Shown: one piece after another, positions 1-11,856 of the stretch
Position numbering within the stretch: the stretch's first letter is position 1
How the letters are laid out: every line of letters begins with the position of its first letter
Assembly (NCBI RefSeq): GCF_002994745.2
Contig: NC_037088.1
Span: forward strand, 3,601,001 to 3,665,000
Direction: 5' to 3'
Origin: Rosa chinensis
Taxonomy: Eukaryota; Streptophyta; Magnoliopsida; Rosales; Rosaceae
DNA length: 64,000 nucleotides
Program-made: the position numbers and the translations under genes
The notes under the pieces: generated by a model
Told to the model about the DNA's origin: nothing
Databases searched by the model: none
The model's input: only the letters and a program-made list of their open reading frames with translations

Positions 1-45
1 TTTAATAATATGTATGCTAAATTTTCTATGATGTTTTTAATGCAG

Positions 46-586
46 TATTGGAAGCTTAGGAGCTGAAAATTCAGAAGCTCAGGTTTCCGATGTGGTAGTA
101 AGTAGAGCGAACCTTATAGGCACCACTAATGGATTAAGAATCAAGACTTGGCAAGGAGGTTCTGGTTATGCAAAAAACATCAGATTCGAAAATGTTCTAA
201 TGCACAATGTCACCAATCCCATAATCATAGATCAACATTACTGTGATCAGGAAAAACCATGCCAAGATCAGGTAATGCTACCTTCAGATATTTAGTATCT
301 CCTGGTTAGGATATTTATTCCATATCGATATCCTGATAACGTACATGACGTGCAGGCTTCAGCTGTAAAAGTAAGCGGAGTGGTATACCAAAATGTGAAA
401 GGCACAAGTGCTTCTAAAGTGGCGGTAAATTTCGATTGCAGTGAGCGCTTCGGATGTCAAGAGATTTTGGTGCAAGACGTGAACATAGTACCTCTAAACG
501 ATGAAGGAATTACGACAGCTTCTTGTCAGAATGTTGGATTACGCGATAGAGGGATAGTTTCACCAAAATGCTCTTCCCAAAAGTAG
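46..586 (+). CDS. Polygalacturonase (glycoside hydrolase 28), last two exons
   Basis: This is the 3' part of a polygalacturonase, a secreted enzyme that hydrolyses alpha-1,4 galacturonan in pectin of the cell wall. The gene begins outside the window. An acceptor (TGCAG, 41-45) opens an exon at 46-271, a GT..AG intron spans 272-355, and the final exon is 356-586 with stop TAG at 584-586; the junction keeps frame. The first exon encodes IGSLGAENSEAQVSDVVVS and then GLRIKTWQGG, which contains the RIK substrate-binding motif of GH28. Cysteines typical of the C-terminal part follow (HYCDQEKPC, FDCSERFGC, ASCQNV, SPKC). The upstream NTD, DD and GHG catalytic motifs lie outside the window. The reading frame is clean, so the gene is probably functional. 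A copia element is inserted 39 bp after the stop, so its 3' UTR is likely altered. Family assignment is firm; tissue role cannot be read. Confidence 0.93.
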
Positions 587-625
587 AATCCATTGATTAA
601 TGTAGACCTTTGGGTTATTGATATT

Positions 626-846
626 TGTTGAAGGGATATCATGATTATACGTGCCTTACTAAATTAGGATTACTTTCTATCGTTGTAATAGAAGAAGATT
701 GTTCTAGATTGCTAGTTCTAATTAGAATAGGATTTCTTGTACTCAAAGATTATGTACTTGTACTCCTTATATATAGAGGCTCCTATTATCAATAAAATAC
801 ACATCTATTCTCCCAATTCTCTCTACGATTCTATTTTTCTTAAGCA
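626..846 (+). repeat. 5' LTR of copia element
   Basis: The 221-bp LTR begins TGTTGAAGGG and ends TTCTTAAGCA. It contains a TATA-like TTATATATAGAGGC near 768, the likely retroelement promoter, and aligns along its length with 5455-5679. Confidence 0.9.
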
Positions 847-1439
847 CGTTATCAGCATGAGCCTTAATCTTGAAATCAGGAGCCAAATACTTTTCTGCAG
901 AGCATCTTGCTGCGCAAATATCAAACCCTAGAACCTCAAAACCCTAGGAACACCGTGCGGTGTGCGCACCTTCATTAATTGGCCGAGCACCACCTCCAAC
1001 GCTGCCATCCTCTTGAGCACCCGCGTGCCATCATCTTTTGAGTTCAAGACCGAGAAGAAGAACAAGAAAAAAATCCAAGTAAGTTTTACAATTAAAGTTC
1101 CTGCTTTCTGTCCTTTAATTTTCTCTTCTTTTTCTCGGAGACTTGCAACCTCTCTTCTTCTACATCCCACCTTTCTTGTAACATGGGTTTGATTCTTAAA
1201 GCGGAACCGTGGAGAGTTCACGCTATATGCGAACTAAGAGTGTTGCTACTGACTAAGAGCGTTCATGAGCATCGAAAATTGACCATTCAAATATCATTGT
1301 TTCGGTCTAATCCAAATTTCTTGGAAAAAAGATTTCTTGGTAGCAAAGAGGCTCAGAAATCCTAAATTAGTTGTCGTGGAAGTATTATACTCCGAAACTA
1401 AATTATTCTCCTTCATAATACAATTAAGCTGTACAATAC

Positions 1440-4400
1440 AAGATGTATTCAGATATGAGAGAGCATGAGGCTCGTCTCGCAGATGAAGGAGAATGATGGA
1501 GATGGCAATGATGCCAATCTTACAATTAAGACTTCAAATCAGGCCAAGATCAAGAGACTGGTGATTTTGAATGAAGTCTTTATTTTTCCAAGAGATGTAA
1601 TAGGCATTTGCCATATTATTTTTGTAGTAAATGCCAATGGTTTATTTTTTCTTCAAACTAGGCTCATCCAAAGTAAGTGTGATGTCTAGGAAGGTTTTGA
1701 GATAAGTGGTACTTAAGCGAGCCTTGCTCCACCAACATCTCTCTACTCACCTGGTCATATTTATTTTGGAGTTATTGAAAGAAGTCAAATGACTACCATT
1801 GTTTTGCATTAGCTAGTGTTTGGATTAGATTTTCTTTTGGTCAAAGAAACAATGATGTACACCGTTGGCTTATGAATAAAATTTCGAGTCCTTTTCATTA
1901 TGACTCCATTTCAATTCTGAGCTTTTTGAGGAATGAATCCTAAAGAACTTTAACATCTTACGGATAGTGTGACTACACACACCATTCACCACCATAGGCA
2001 ATCATTCTTAGAGATGTTGCCTACACATTCCTCTATGACTACGATGACTGGGCCATCAAGTTTAGTTCAAGGATTTGGAATCGTCCAAATTCCTCTTACC
2101 AAATGACACCTTGATTACTGTCACAGAAACTCTCTATGCTCCTAGGGCAAATCGAACCCTATTGAGCTATTCAAGCCAACGGATTCCATGCGAAAACGCA
2201 TGTAGAAAATAGAAAAGCGTTCCTTTGGACTACCTCTAATGATTGCGAAGGAGCATCTTAGAGAAACATATGTCTCTCTAGTGGATTTTATGTCACCATT
2301 ATTCGAGCCATTAAATCCAATAAAGTTATGAGAGAATATCTCTTGGATTTAGACAGATATAGGCTTTGTCACGACAGGATAGGTTATTCTAGTCATGATA
2401 TGATGATCCGTCTACTAAAGACTTTACATGAACATCCATTCTTTTGAGCGAAACGAAGCACGAATCAAAAGTTGATTCTTGGACTCAGTATGACCGTCGC
2501 TGCTGCCTCTGGCGCAGCCGCCGTCCACCGCCAACCTAGGGCCGCCGTTGTCCCCCCTAATGATGTCATGGTTGGCTTCTCCCATGTCCATGACGCTATG
2601 GAGGGTGTTTCTCATGGTCATGACGCCATGGTTGATAGTGTAGTCACCAATTTTGCTTCTAATAGCATTTCAAGTGCTCAGACCTAACCAAAATCCTTAT
2701 TGGTTGCTTCTAAGGCCTCTCGCTCATTCTATAAAACTCTTTCCTTAGGGAAATTAGGACCGAGACCGCCCTACGTAAAGGATACGAGAATACTCATTCT
2801 GTTCTTACATAGAATCCGAGGGGATTCAGTGGACCGATTCAACCAACTTGCGAATATTTAAATATTTCATGAGGTTGGTTGACGTGCAGTCACGTGTTGT
2901 GCCATTGTCCACTTATAATGCTGCTTATACACTACACTCCTAGCATAGATCATATAGCGACAGACTCACTCCCCGTATCATACCATTCATTCAATTGGAC
3001 TTGACAATGCTAGAGAGTTTACATCGAAGACTTTCGATGATTATTGCATTAGGACTGATGTTGGACATCATATTCCCATGTACACACCCAAATGGTCTCG
3101 CAAAAAATACTACAATAGTTGCTTGAACATTGGTAATGTGCACTAATCTCCCTATATCCGCTTGGTGTGATGCAATATTGCATGCAGCTATGCTAATTCG
3201 TCTACGACCCATTGCCACTCAATCTATCTCTACGTTACAGCTAGTGGTTGGGTACAAGTATCTCATACTTACGTATATTTGAATGTGCCAATTGCGCCGC
3301 CACAACACACCATGATGGGTACTCACTGACGAATAGGCCACCACGTTGGATTTGAGACTCCAACAATTGTTCGCCACTTAATACCCTTGCAAGGCTATCT
3401 CTTTACCATTAGATTTGCGGATTGTCACTTTGATGAAACAGTCTTCTCGTCGTTAGGGGGAGATAAGAACACGAATGTTCAACAAGAACGACATGAATTA
3501 TAGTGGTCTATCCCCACTATGTCTCATCTCGATCCCTACTAAAGTGACGAGATCATACATATATGCTGCAAATATGCCTGCAAGGATGGACGTCCATACG
3601 AGAGGATGTAGTGATACCCTACACGGAGGTAGGCATGACACCATTGCCATAGAGAGTGGCACTCTGGCATCACAGACCATGGCCCCACCTAGGATGCGTG
3701 GGTGGCCCATGGGTTCGAAAGATACATTGGCACAATTCAATCCTTTGATCATTGACACTCAAAATCCGTCTAATGAGAATGTTCCGGATTAAGGTTATCG
3801 TTGGGGAACGCCTTAACGTCAGAACCTATTCTTGATAATATAGAGCTCTCTGAAAATTACACTAGTGTACATGAGATGTGGGATAGAAACTCCATCATGA
3901 TTGATGATGTATTTGCGCATTTCTTTGCGCATGAGTTTATTGAGTCCGATGAACGAACCACGCTTCGTTGATGAATGAATGCCAATGTAGAGAAAATTGG
4001 CCTACGTGGAAAGATGCAATCCAGATTAAGTTGGATTCTCTAACGAAGAGGAAGGTTTTTCGAGCTAGTGATGCCAACACCTCCTAACATAAAACATGTT
4101 GACTAATGGGTCTTCGTTAGAAAGCGTAATGAGAAAAAGAGACGGTAATCTCACCTTATGGCGCAAGCCTTCTCACAAAACGCCCTAAAATAGACTATGA
4201 GGAGACAAATTCTCCCGTAATGGATGTCATTGCACTTCACTACCTTGTCAGTTTGGTAGTTTCTAAATAACTGAACATGTTCCTTACGAATGTGGTCATC
4301 ACTACATATCTTTATGGGGATCTAGATACGGAATATATATGAAGGTCCCTGATGGACTTCATTTACCCAAATCAAGTGGCTCTTGACCACAGAGCGCGTT

Positions 4401-5370
4401 TGCAATGAGAATGCAACGCTCACTAAGTGACTACTTGATTGGGAAGGGACATGATGAACTATGCCCGCGCATTTCCATGACAAGTTGCGGATTTGCAATT
4501 GTCGTGTTTTATGTTGATGAACATAATTGGAAATCTTGATGAGTTAAGGGAAACCGCTGAACACCTAAAATTCGAGTTTGAGATGAAGGACCTTGGGAGA
4601 ACACGGTTTTGTATAGATTCAGAACTTATATACCGTGTTAATGGATGCTTAGGCATTTTGATAAAGTCAAGCCTGTAAAGCAATACCATGGTCGTCCGTA
4701 GTCTTGACCCTAAGAAGGATCTATTTTGTGTTAATTGGTAGAAGTGCCTTACCTAAGTACAATAGGCGCATTATTGTACTTAACACAATACAAAATTGGA
4801 CACCTCATTTGTTGTAAACTTGTTGGCTAGATGTAGCCATGCGACAACACAATGCCAATAGATTGGTGTAAAGACGATACTTAAAGGGTATGATAGATAT
4901 GAGCTTCTTCTATCTCTCACAAAGGTCGCTCCCAAACGGGTTATGTCTTTACCATGGGAAGCACCGTGATATCTTGGAGGTTTACAAAACAAACCATTAT
5001 TGCTACTTCCTCGCATCATGCAGAAATTATTGCTCTACATGAAGCCATGCATGAATGCATATGGCTAAGATATGTAATTAGATATATTTAAGGAACTTGT
5101 GGTTTGAAGTCTACAACAGATGAACCTACGTGCATTTATAAGGATAATGCAGCTTGCATTGAACAAATGAAGCAAGATTTCATCATGGGCGACAACACCA
5201 AGCATATATCGCCTAAATTCTTTTATAATCAGCAACAACAAACATCTAAAGATTGAAGTGAATCAAATCCAATCAGATGACAATGTAGCTGACTTATCTA
5301 CAGAGTTGTTACCTAAATCCACTTTCGAGAAACATGTGAAGAGTATTGGAATGCAGAAATTATCCTAACT
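1440..5370 (+). pseudogene. Broken copia gag-pol
   Basis: Fragments of the polyprotein are read in shifting frames. GAG-pre-integrase-like sequence (LDLDRYRLCHDRIG) lies near 2345-2420. Integrase core (IRLDNAREFTSKTFDDYC) is near 2990-3045. Reverse transcriptase (DELRETAEHLKFEFEMKDLG) is near 4530-4600. RNase H (SNHAEIIALHEAMHEC in one frame-shifted stretch) is near 5005-5060, and the C-terminal tail ends before 5370. The reverse transcriptase catalytic box near 4505 is broken by a small deletion that shifts the frame. Stops and shifts occur throughout, so no active enzyme can be made. Confidence 0.88.
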
Positions 5371-5454
5371 CCCATGATTGTAGCAATCAGGGGGAGATCT
5401 CGACATCGGGGGAGTCATGATGTCTACATGTTTAATCTTGAATAGTGAAGGGCG

Positions 5455-5679
5455 TGTTATACTCTTAAGGATATCATGATTATGTGTGTCTTACCAAACT
5501 AGGATTACTTTCTATTGTTGTAATAGGAGAAGATTGTTATAGATTCCTATTTCTAATTCGAATAGGATTCCTTGTACTTAAAGATTATGTACTTGTACTC
5601 CCTATATATAGGGGCTCCTATTATCAATAAAATACACATCTATTCTCCCAATTCTCTTTGATTCTATTTTTCTTAAACA
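5455..5679 (+). repeat. 3' LTR of copia element
   Basis: The LTR starts TGTTATACTC and ends TTCTTAAACA, followed directly by the target duplication ATATT. It is preceded by a purine-rich stretch with GGGGGAG (about 5389-5395) and a GGGGGAG-like repeat near 5408, fitting a polypurine tract region. Confidence 0.9.
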
Positions 5680-5684
5680 ATATT

Positions 5685-6240
5685 GGAATTGATTTGTAAT
5701 TAAGTATTTTATTTGTCTACATTTGCAAAAGATAGTGTTCTAGTTCTTACAGGGTTAACCAAGTGGTTTTGTATGGGATCGACCCGGAGGGCCGCCGGGT
5801 TGGGTTAGGATCACGTTAGATCATGGATTTAAATTTAATTCTCCGATCTAACTCAAAAAAACAGTTTTTAAGGGACTGATGTATACAAGAATAAGTGTAT
5901 AACCAAGGTGCACAACACAAAGTTGCCATTGATTTAGGGTTTAGGTTTAGAAAATTGCATATGATTTAGCCTTATGGTTCCTGTTTTTATTATTTTTATT
6001 TTTATTGTTTTTTATTTGAAGAAAAAAAATTACATTTAGTCCTGTCAATACATTGGATTTTGATCCGGATCTGTTGTTATTCGACGAGTTTGAATATAAT
6101 AATTCGATCCACAAACCTATTAACGATCAGAATACATTAATCCGTTAAGTTGATCTGATCCTTAATAATTTGGTTTGTCTTTGTAATAACAAACGGGTAA
6201 AGCTATGGTATGTTAACATTTCTCATACATCAACTATTTT
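5685..6240. other. Intergenic, no gene seen
   Basis: AT-rich DNA without a supported reading frame. Its left end continues the sequence interrupted by the copia insertion, so it may include the displaced 3' UTR or downstream flank of the polygalacturonase gene. Confidence 0.5.
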
Positions 6241-6460
6241 TACCACTTTAAGGACTCATGTTACCACTTTGAGGACTAATATTACTATTTTGAGGACTCA
6301 TACGGTAAACTAAGAAAATTTACCACTTTAAGGACTCATGTTACCACTTTGAGGACTAATATTACTATTTTGAGGACTCATGTGATAACTAAGAAAATTT
6401 ACCACTTTAAGGACTCATGTTACCACTTTGAGGACTAATATTACTATTTTGGGGACTCAT
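6241..6460 (+). repeat. Tandem repeat, about 80-bp unit, 2.75 copies
   Basis: Units start at 6241, 6321 and 6400 with TACCACTTTAAGGACTCATG. Each unit contains three degenerate 20-bp sub-repeats built on ACTTTGAGGACT, so the array has two nested periods. Confidence 0.9.
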
Positions 6461-6529
6461 TTTATCATTTTTAAGGCAATTGTATGCATGTCATATATTA
6501 ACAAATTGTAGAATTTTCCATAACAAATA

Positions 6530-7011
6530 GGAGTAAAAACTCCAAATGGTACCTAGACTATTGCGAAAGGTTTTTTTTGGTACCAACGACTTTTTTTTAC
6601 TCCAAATTGTACTTCAAGTATTGCGCCGTTACCAAATATAGTACCTAAGTTAACTTTTCCTTTAAAGTTGCCTACGTGGCATGTATTTCTTTTGATGAAA
6701 ACTCCAAATGGTACCCGAACTATTGCAAAATGTATTTTTTGGTACCTAAAATTTTTTTGGTATTTCAAATGGTATCTTAAGTATGTATTTGGAGTTTTAT
6801 CTTAAATTTGTAATCAATATGTATTTGAGGTACTATTTTGGGTAAAAAAAATTATAGGTACCAAAAATTACATTTTGCAATAGTTTGGGTACCATTTGTA
6901 GTTTTTATTCAAAAAATACATGCCACGTAGGCAACTTTTACGGAAAAGTTAACATAGGTACTATATTTGGTAACGGCGCAATATTTCAGTTACCATTTGG
7001 AGTTTTTACCC
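6530..7011. mobile_element. Mutator-type MITE (482 bp)
   Basis: Terminal inverted repeats start GGAGTAAAAACTCCAAATGG on the left and, read from the right end, GGGTAAAAACTCCAAATGG. A perfect 9-bp target duplication TAACAAATA lies at 6521-6529 and 7012-7020. The 9-bp duplication is the hallmark of Mutator-like elements. The arms are complementary over most of the length and no transposase is present, so it is non-autonomous. Confidence 0.92.
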
Positions 7012-7012
7012 T

Positions 7013-7017
<5 letters not shown>

Positions 7018-7056
<39 letters not shown>
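7018..7056. repeat. (TA)n microsatellite
   Basis: About 39 bp of alternating TA fills the gap between the MITE target duplication and the next element. Confidence 0.95.
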
Positions 7057-7059
<3 letters not shown>

Positions 7060-8878
7060 AAAAATTCATCAACGGTGTCTGGACACTTAGGGGACTTTTA
7101 AAATGATACTCGAACTTATAACGTTATCAACGTGATACCTAGACTCATTTTTTCCTATCAATGTCATATCTCCATCTATTTTACATCACAGAACCATTAA
7201 AATGAAGCACGTGCTACGCACGTGATTTTGTTTTCAAGGGTAAAATTGTCTTCTTACACCAATTTTTTTATAAAAAAAATAAATGAAAAAGAAACTGAAA
7301 ATGTTTTGTCAATAAAATATAATTAATTAATATAACACTAAGCCTTTTTCTATGATTCTATCTATTTCATTTTCATTTGAATGCCCCAAAACACAGTACC
7401 CTCTTCATATCTCCCTCTGTCTTCCTACCCAGATCATCAAAATCCCAAATAACATATTGCTACTGTTGGGACATAAGAGTGATTCATCTTCTGATGCTTC
7501 CTCTAGAACTTCCTTGAGCTTGTTCTTTTGAAGTTTTCGGAGAACTGATTTCGATTTCCTGATGTCAACGCTCGAATCTGACAGATGGGCCCATCTTTCT
7601 TGTTGCTACTACTGCTCTTCTTGTCCATAAGCAGAGCAGCACACTGATATAGGGGATTCCATATCGAAAAATGCATGAAAGCCTGTGATCTAGAATTCAA
7701 TCTAGTCAAAAAACACAAAGGAATGAATTGGCTTAAAGCAAAACAACAAACTGATTTGGGGTTATATCGCATCAAACATGTAGAAACCCAATTTGAGCTT
7801 CAAACACTAAGATCAAAGAAACCCCCAACTCTGGAATCCAATTCAATGATAGAAGGGAACCAACTTTAAGTTTCAATGGTCAAATTGAGCCACAAAGGAC
7901 GCATCTTTATCCCATATCATTCAAGATAATTCTGGGCTTTCCATTGAAGAAATATACAACATTATCTATTAATTAATCTTATGCACGACTCCTGACTCTC
8001 CACTCAACAATGGAAGACATCTGGTTCTTCCAAAATCAAGACCCCTAACCTCAGTGTAGCATTGGAACAATTCACAGGTCAAACCCAAAGTTGGTTAAAC
8101 TCCTTTCTGATTGAAACCCATAAACCCCAAATTGAAAGGACAAACTTATTGGTAAAACCCTCTTTTGATTAAAACCCATAAACCCAAAATTGAAAGACCA
8201 AACAACAATTACTAAAAGTAGATTTGCACCCTTTTCTGATTGCCCAAAATTGAAAGAACAAAAAACAAAGATGAACTTTGAATGAAGGAACTAAGGAAGA
8301 CCCACTCACTTGAAATTGGAATTGTGTTGTTGCTTTGGGCAACCAAAGTTTGCGACCTTGTGACTCTTAGTGTTGACGGTGGGGTTTCCATAGGATTCGA
8401 ATTGAGAAGGTCGCTGGAAAAAGAAATTGGGTGGTCAAATTGACCAGAGAAACCGAAAATTGATGACATTTAAATTACTCCTGATCGAAGTAATTAATTA
8501 AATACGTTCATCTGAAGCTAACCATTTTTATATATGTAAATTACTCGATATAGTGTTCTTATATATGATTTTGTAGTTACTGGGTGTCCATGAGTTTGAA
8601 GTCTTGATGATTCAAATCAGGAGGAAGCGAGCTGAAAAAGAAGAAGAACGAAAGAAAAGAAAAGAAAAATACTTTTGAGGGTAAATCGGTCTTTTTGCCT
8701 ATATTTTGTGCCTCACGTGCATCACACGTGGTCAGATTAACGGCTCCGTGATGGAAAATAAACCGAGGTATGACATTGATAAGAAAAAATAAGTTCAGGT
8801 ATGACTTTGATAACTTTGTAAATTCGGGTATCATTTTAAAAGTCCCCTAAGTGTCCAGACACCGTTGGTAAATTTTTT

Positions 8879-8880
<2 letters not shown>
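7057..8880. mobile_element. Long-TIR Mutator-like element, candidate Pack-MULE
   Basis: Terminal inverted repeats of about 190 bp (7057-about 7250 and about 8685-8880) share blocks such as ACGGTGTCTGGACACTTAGG and GTGTCTGGACACTTAGGGGA. The ends are GGGAAAAATT on the left and, read from the right, GGAAAAAATT. Long TIRs of this type fit Mutator-like elements. Both flanks are dinucleotide repeats, so a target duplication cannot be resolved. The interior has no transposase but holds minus-strand exon-like sequence (see 7480-8391). Confidence 0.75.
7480..8391 (-). pseudogene. Captured gene-like exons inside Mutator-like element
   Basis: On the minus strand an ATG at 8391-8389 opens METPPSTLRVTRSQTLVAQS and reaches a donor-like GTGAGT at 8309-8304. 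A second exon-like stretch (about 7640-7480) reads KKSSSSNKKDG and, in a shifted frame, DIRKSKSVLRKLQKNKLKE followed by EASEDESLL. The composition (basic, lysine-rich, coiled-coil-like) suggests a nuclear protein, but the family is not recognised. The frame change between the two pieces of the second exon points to decay. Intron-like AT-rich DNA between the exons suggests capture from genomic DNA, not cDNA. Confidence 0.4.
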
Positions 8881-8929
<49 letters not shown>

Positions 8930-8930
8930 G
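8881..8930. repeat. (AC)n(AT)n compound microsatellite
   Basis: About 29 bp of AC repeats pass directly into about 20 bp of AT repeats, adjoining the right end of the Mutator-like element. Confidence 0.95.
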
Positions 8931-8939
8931 TTTAGACAA

Positions 8940-10395
8940 AAATTTACAAAGAACTAAATAGGGGTAATGGTAAATAAGGTGATATGTAAAAGAACAATTG
9001 TTGTAGAACTCGCCTCACGCGCTAAAATAGAAGAACCTCACTGTTTTCTTTTCTCACCTTGTCTAGCTGTGCCTCGGCGCTGGCTCCGGTCTTTGGCCGC
9101 GCTGGAGCTTGATGGATAGTTGGTTTGTGAGTGTATCCTTTTCTCGGAGGTTGGGGTTAGAGAGGGATTTAATTTGCCTCTCTCAGTACAAGGAGGCAGC
9201 TGTATCTGGGGTGGGGATTAGCTGTATCTGGGGTGGGGATTAGACCGGAGTTGGGTCCCTACCGGGTCGTAATGGTGTCTTGTGGTGGTCGAAGGACGGG
9301 GCAGACTCGACGGATAGAGGGATCGTTTTGCTGGGTTGATGGATTGGTGGGAGAAAGCTAGCGGAGTGGAGGAGGATATTCACTGGATCGGAGTGTGGAT
9401 GCATGGCGGTGGGCTAGGAAAAATTTAACGATTTCAGGCCGGTGGATCTGGATATTTGCTTGGTGGAGGGTTAGAGGAAGAAGATCGGGTTGGCTGGTTT
9501 GTTAAATTGGACTTTCGATCTGGTTTCTGGCCACACGGTCTCAGGGTTTGGGATCTTTCGCTGGTGTTTCGTCAGCGGCAGGGTGGTGAGGGTCTGACGT
9601 CTGGACTCGTGCGGCAGCGGTGGTGGCGTGGTGCAGCTGCTAACATGGGTCAGGAAGGTTGGATATAATACCCTTGCAGATCTGGTTTCTTGGGCTTGGA
9701 TACTGGCTGTGGGCCCTAGCTAGGCTGAAGATTGGCTTTGGGATCACTTTGTGGGCCTTGCCCTATGTTTTATTTTATTTAAAGTTTTTACTTATTTATG
9801 TTGTTTAGTTTGAATGTGCTTTTTGCGAACAATAAGTCGCTACATTTGTTGTGTAGGGCTAGTCGGACTACGTGTCTGTGTGTGTACTCAAAGTGCCTTA
9901 TCTGCTCTAAGTAGGCGGCGAGTTCCTAGCTTCGTCAAATGGTTGTTACTGCCTAGAGGCAGGGTGAGACTAAGTGTCGTCGGATTTATCCTCCAGCGAC
10001 AACATAAAGTTTTATCTAACCAAGCTTAGGGTTTTCGATAAAGTTTTAATACCAAGCAACTACAATTGGTCTTCAAATAAAAACCTGGTGCAATTGATCT
10101 TCACTCTTCTTCTACGACTGTGAGATGGAGGTTCAGAATAGAGCTCAACAAATCTATTATCTTAAGCAAAGACATTGTTGGGTGTAACATCCCACCTTGC
10201 CCATGCAGAGCAACATGGGAAGACCATATTCATCAAAAGAAAAAGAAAAGGGCAGACCATAAAATTAGGATATGCGTTGACAATTTTTGTTTGTTTTTTT
10301 ATTACTTGAAGTTGGGATCGATCTTCATGACTTAATCTTTGAGATCTCTTAAATAATTTGTCTTGTTTAGTTATGTTCTATTGCATATAGAGTGC
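8940..10395. other. Unclassified GC-richer repeat-like DNA
   Basis: No convincing gene. The part 9060-9720 is G-rich on the plus strand and contains an exact 22-bp tandem duplication (9199-9220 and 9221-9242). The part 9790-10090 ends in AATAAAAACC-like sequence near 10076. This could be the noncoding end of a retroelement, but no diagnostic domain was found. Confidence 0.35.
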
Positions 10396-10397
10396 TT

Positions 10398-10399
<2 letters not shown>

Positions 10400-10432
<33 letters not shown>
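10400..10432. repeat. (TA)n microsatellite
   Basis: Alternating TA for about 33 bp. Confidence 0.95.
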
Positions 10433-10436
<4 letters not shown>

Positions 10437-10440
10437 TATA

Positions 10441-11400
10441 ATTGAACTGGAATTATGAGACTTAGTGAGCGCTAAAATGCATGCAAACTTCACTGTATAC
10501 ATTACTAAAGTTTATGAAATAATGGTGGTTTTGTTGTTAGAGTTTCTTCAACACCGGTGAACGATAACAAATAGAAAAAATAGGTATTGGGATATGTTCT
10601 TAAGAAACAAGCTGAGAATTTTGATGAAGAAGAGAAACTTATTTTTTTTTCCTTTATTTGTACATGTCTGAATTAGTCATTTTATATGTACTAACACAAT
10701 TAATCATTACTTGAAAAAAGAGGGAGGTCCAAATGCTAAATTTGGAGGTATGAATAGAAGCACTCTAAGGTGATATGTACCTATGTTATTGAAAGAAAAA
10801 GTTCATTGAATTAGCAATTGAAATCGCTCAAAAGGGCATTCTAATGGGGAGCATACACAGACCAATTAAAAGCGGCTTGGCCCTAGCGCTAGGGTAAAAC
10901 AAACTAGAAGGTGTACCACACCAACCAATTGTCCTTGTGCATTATAACACTGCTTTGAAACTTTTCTAGAGAAATTTGTAAAAACTAAAGATAAATCCTC
11001 AATCTCCTCAAGATATTTACCAACAATAGAACTATAGATATTGTGTTCCCACAATTCACAGCTCACAAAACTCTTATACCATGGCTGGACTAAACATATC
11101 AGCAGGCCCACAAATCACAATTTCAAAAAAAAAAAAAACAGGAAGGGGAATATGAAGCTTCTTGCTGTTGAGACCAAAAAAATTTATATTGGTCCATTTT
11201 TAGTTGAACCGCAGATTACGTAGCCTTCAGATCAATTATTATGGATAAACTCCTTGTGGTATGAAGTCTCTACGTAAAAAAATCAAATGAAGGGGAAATG
11301 ACAAAATAAGAAAGGTGATCAGCTAGTGTTCTTATCCACATCAAACTTGATTATCAATTTTGGAAGATTATGATAAGATGTGGGACGTGAAACAAGCATG
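10441..11400. other. Intergenic with a short dispersed repeat
   Basis: No gene seen. The segment GGAGGTATGAATAGAAGCAC (about 10745-10764) recurs at about 35040-35060, so this is a dispersed repeat, possibly a transposon end. Confidence 0.4.
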
Positions 11401-11404
11401 CACC

Positions 11405-11475
11405 ATTTGAAATTCAAATTCATTTGACTGGCCATCTATATTTCAAATTCATTTGACTGGCCATGCTATATAGAT
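11405..11475 (+). repeat. Short tandem duplication
   Basis: TTCAAATTCATTTGACTGGC occurs twice, about 33 bp apart, in a stretch that also has repeated CAAATTCA. Confidence 0.8.
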
Positions 11476-11856
11476 GCTCTGGGGATAAAAGGATCAACTT
11501 GGTTGACTAACATTCAAATTCAAATAAGAGTCTAAATCTGATCCGATCAACTTGGCTATATAATTTAAACAGTATTGAAGCCCCAAACGGGGTAGAAAAA
11601 GGTACAGAGCAGAAATACATAGAGCAGAAAGATAGAGCAGAGGAAAAGGAGGTACAACTATGTGGTGAAGCTACGTTTTGTTACAAGAGAAAGAGGAAGA
11701 AAGTCTGCAGGTATAAGGCCACATTATGGTTAATTTTTCGTAGACAAATTTCCCAGATGATGTCAATGACAGGGAAAACAAGTCTGCCTTCCCTGTGATA
11801 CAACCTTCTCCAATGAATCCTCATATGTCTCGTGGCCCTCCAAAACTCTAATAGGC

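Larger units (their letters stand above)
626..5679 (+). mobile_element. Ty1-copia LTR retrotransposon, complete but decayed
   Basis: The element is bounded by two LTRs (626-846 and 5455-5679) and by a perfect 5-bp target duplication ATATT (621-625 and 5680-5684). A primer-binding-like stretch with TTATCAGCATGA follows the 5' LTR at about 848. The order of coding remnants (gag-like, GAG-pre-integrase, integrase, reverse transcriptase, RNase H) is that of Ty1-copia. No long frame survives. The LTRs differ by many substitutions and a few-base indel near their start, so the insertion is older than the LARD at 18964. It landed in what was probably the 3' UTR of the polygalacturonase gene. Confidence 0.93.

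Noticed and set aside
3475..3792. 105-codon frame in the copia element
   Set aside because: It is the decayed spacer between integrase and reverse transcriptase of the same element, with a parallel copy at 29246-29437.
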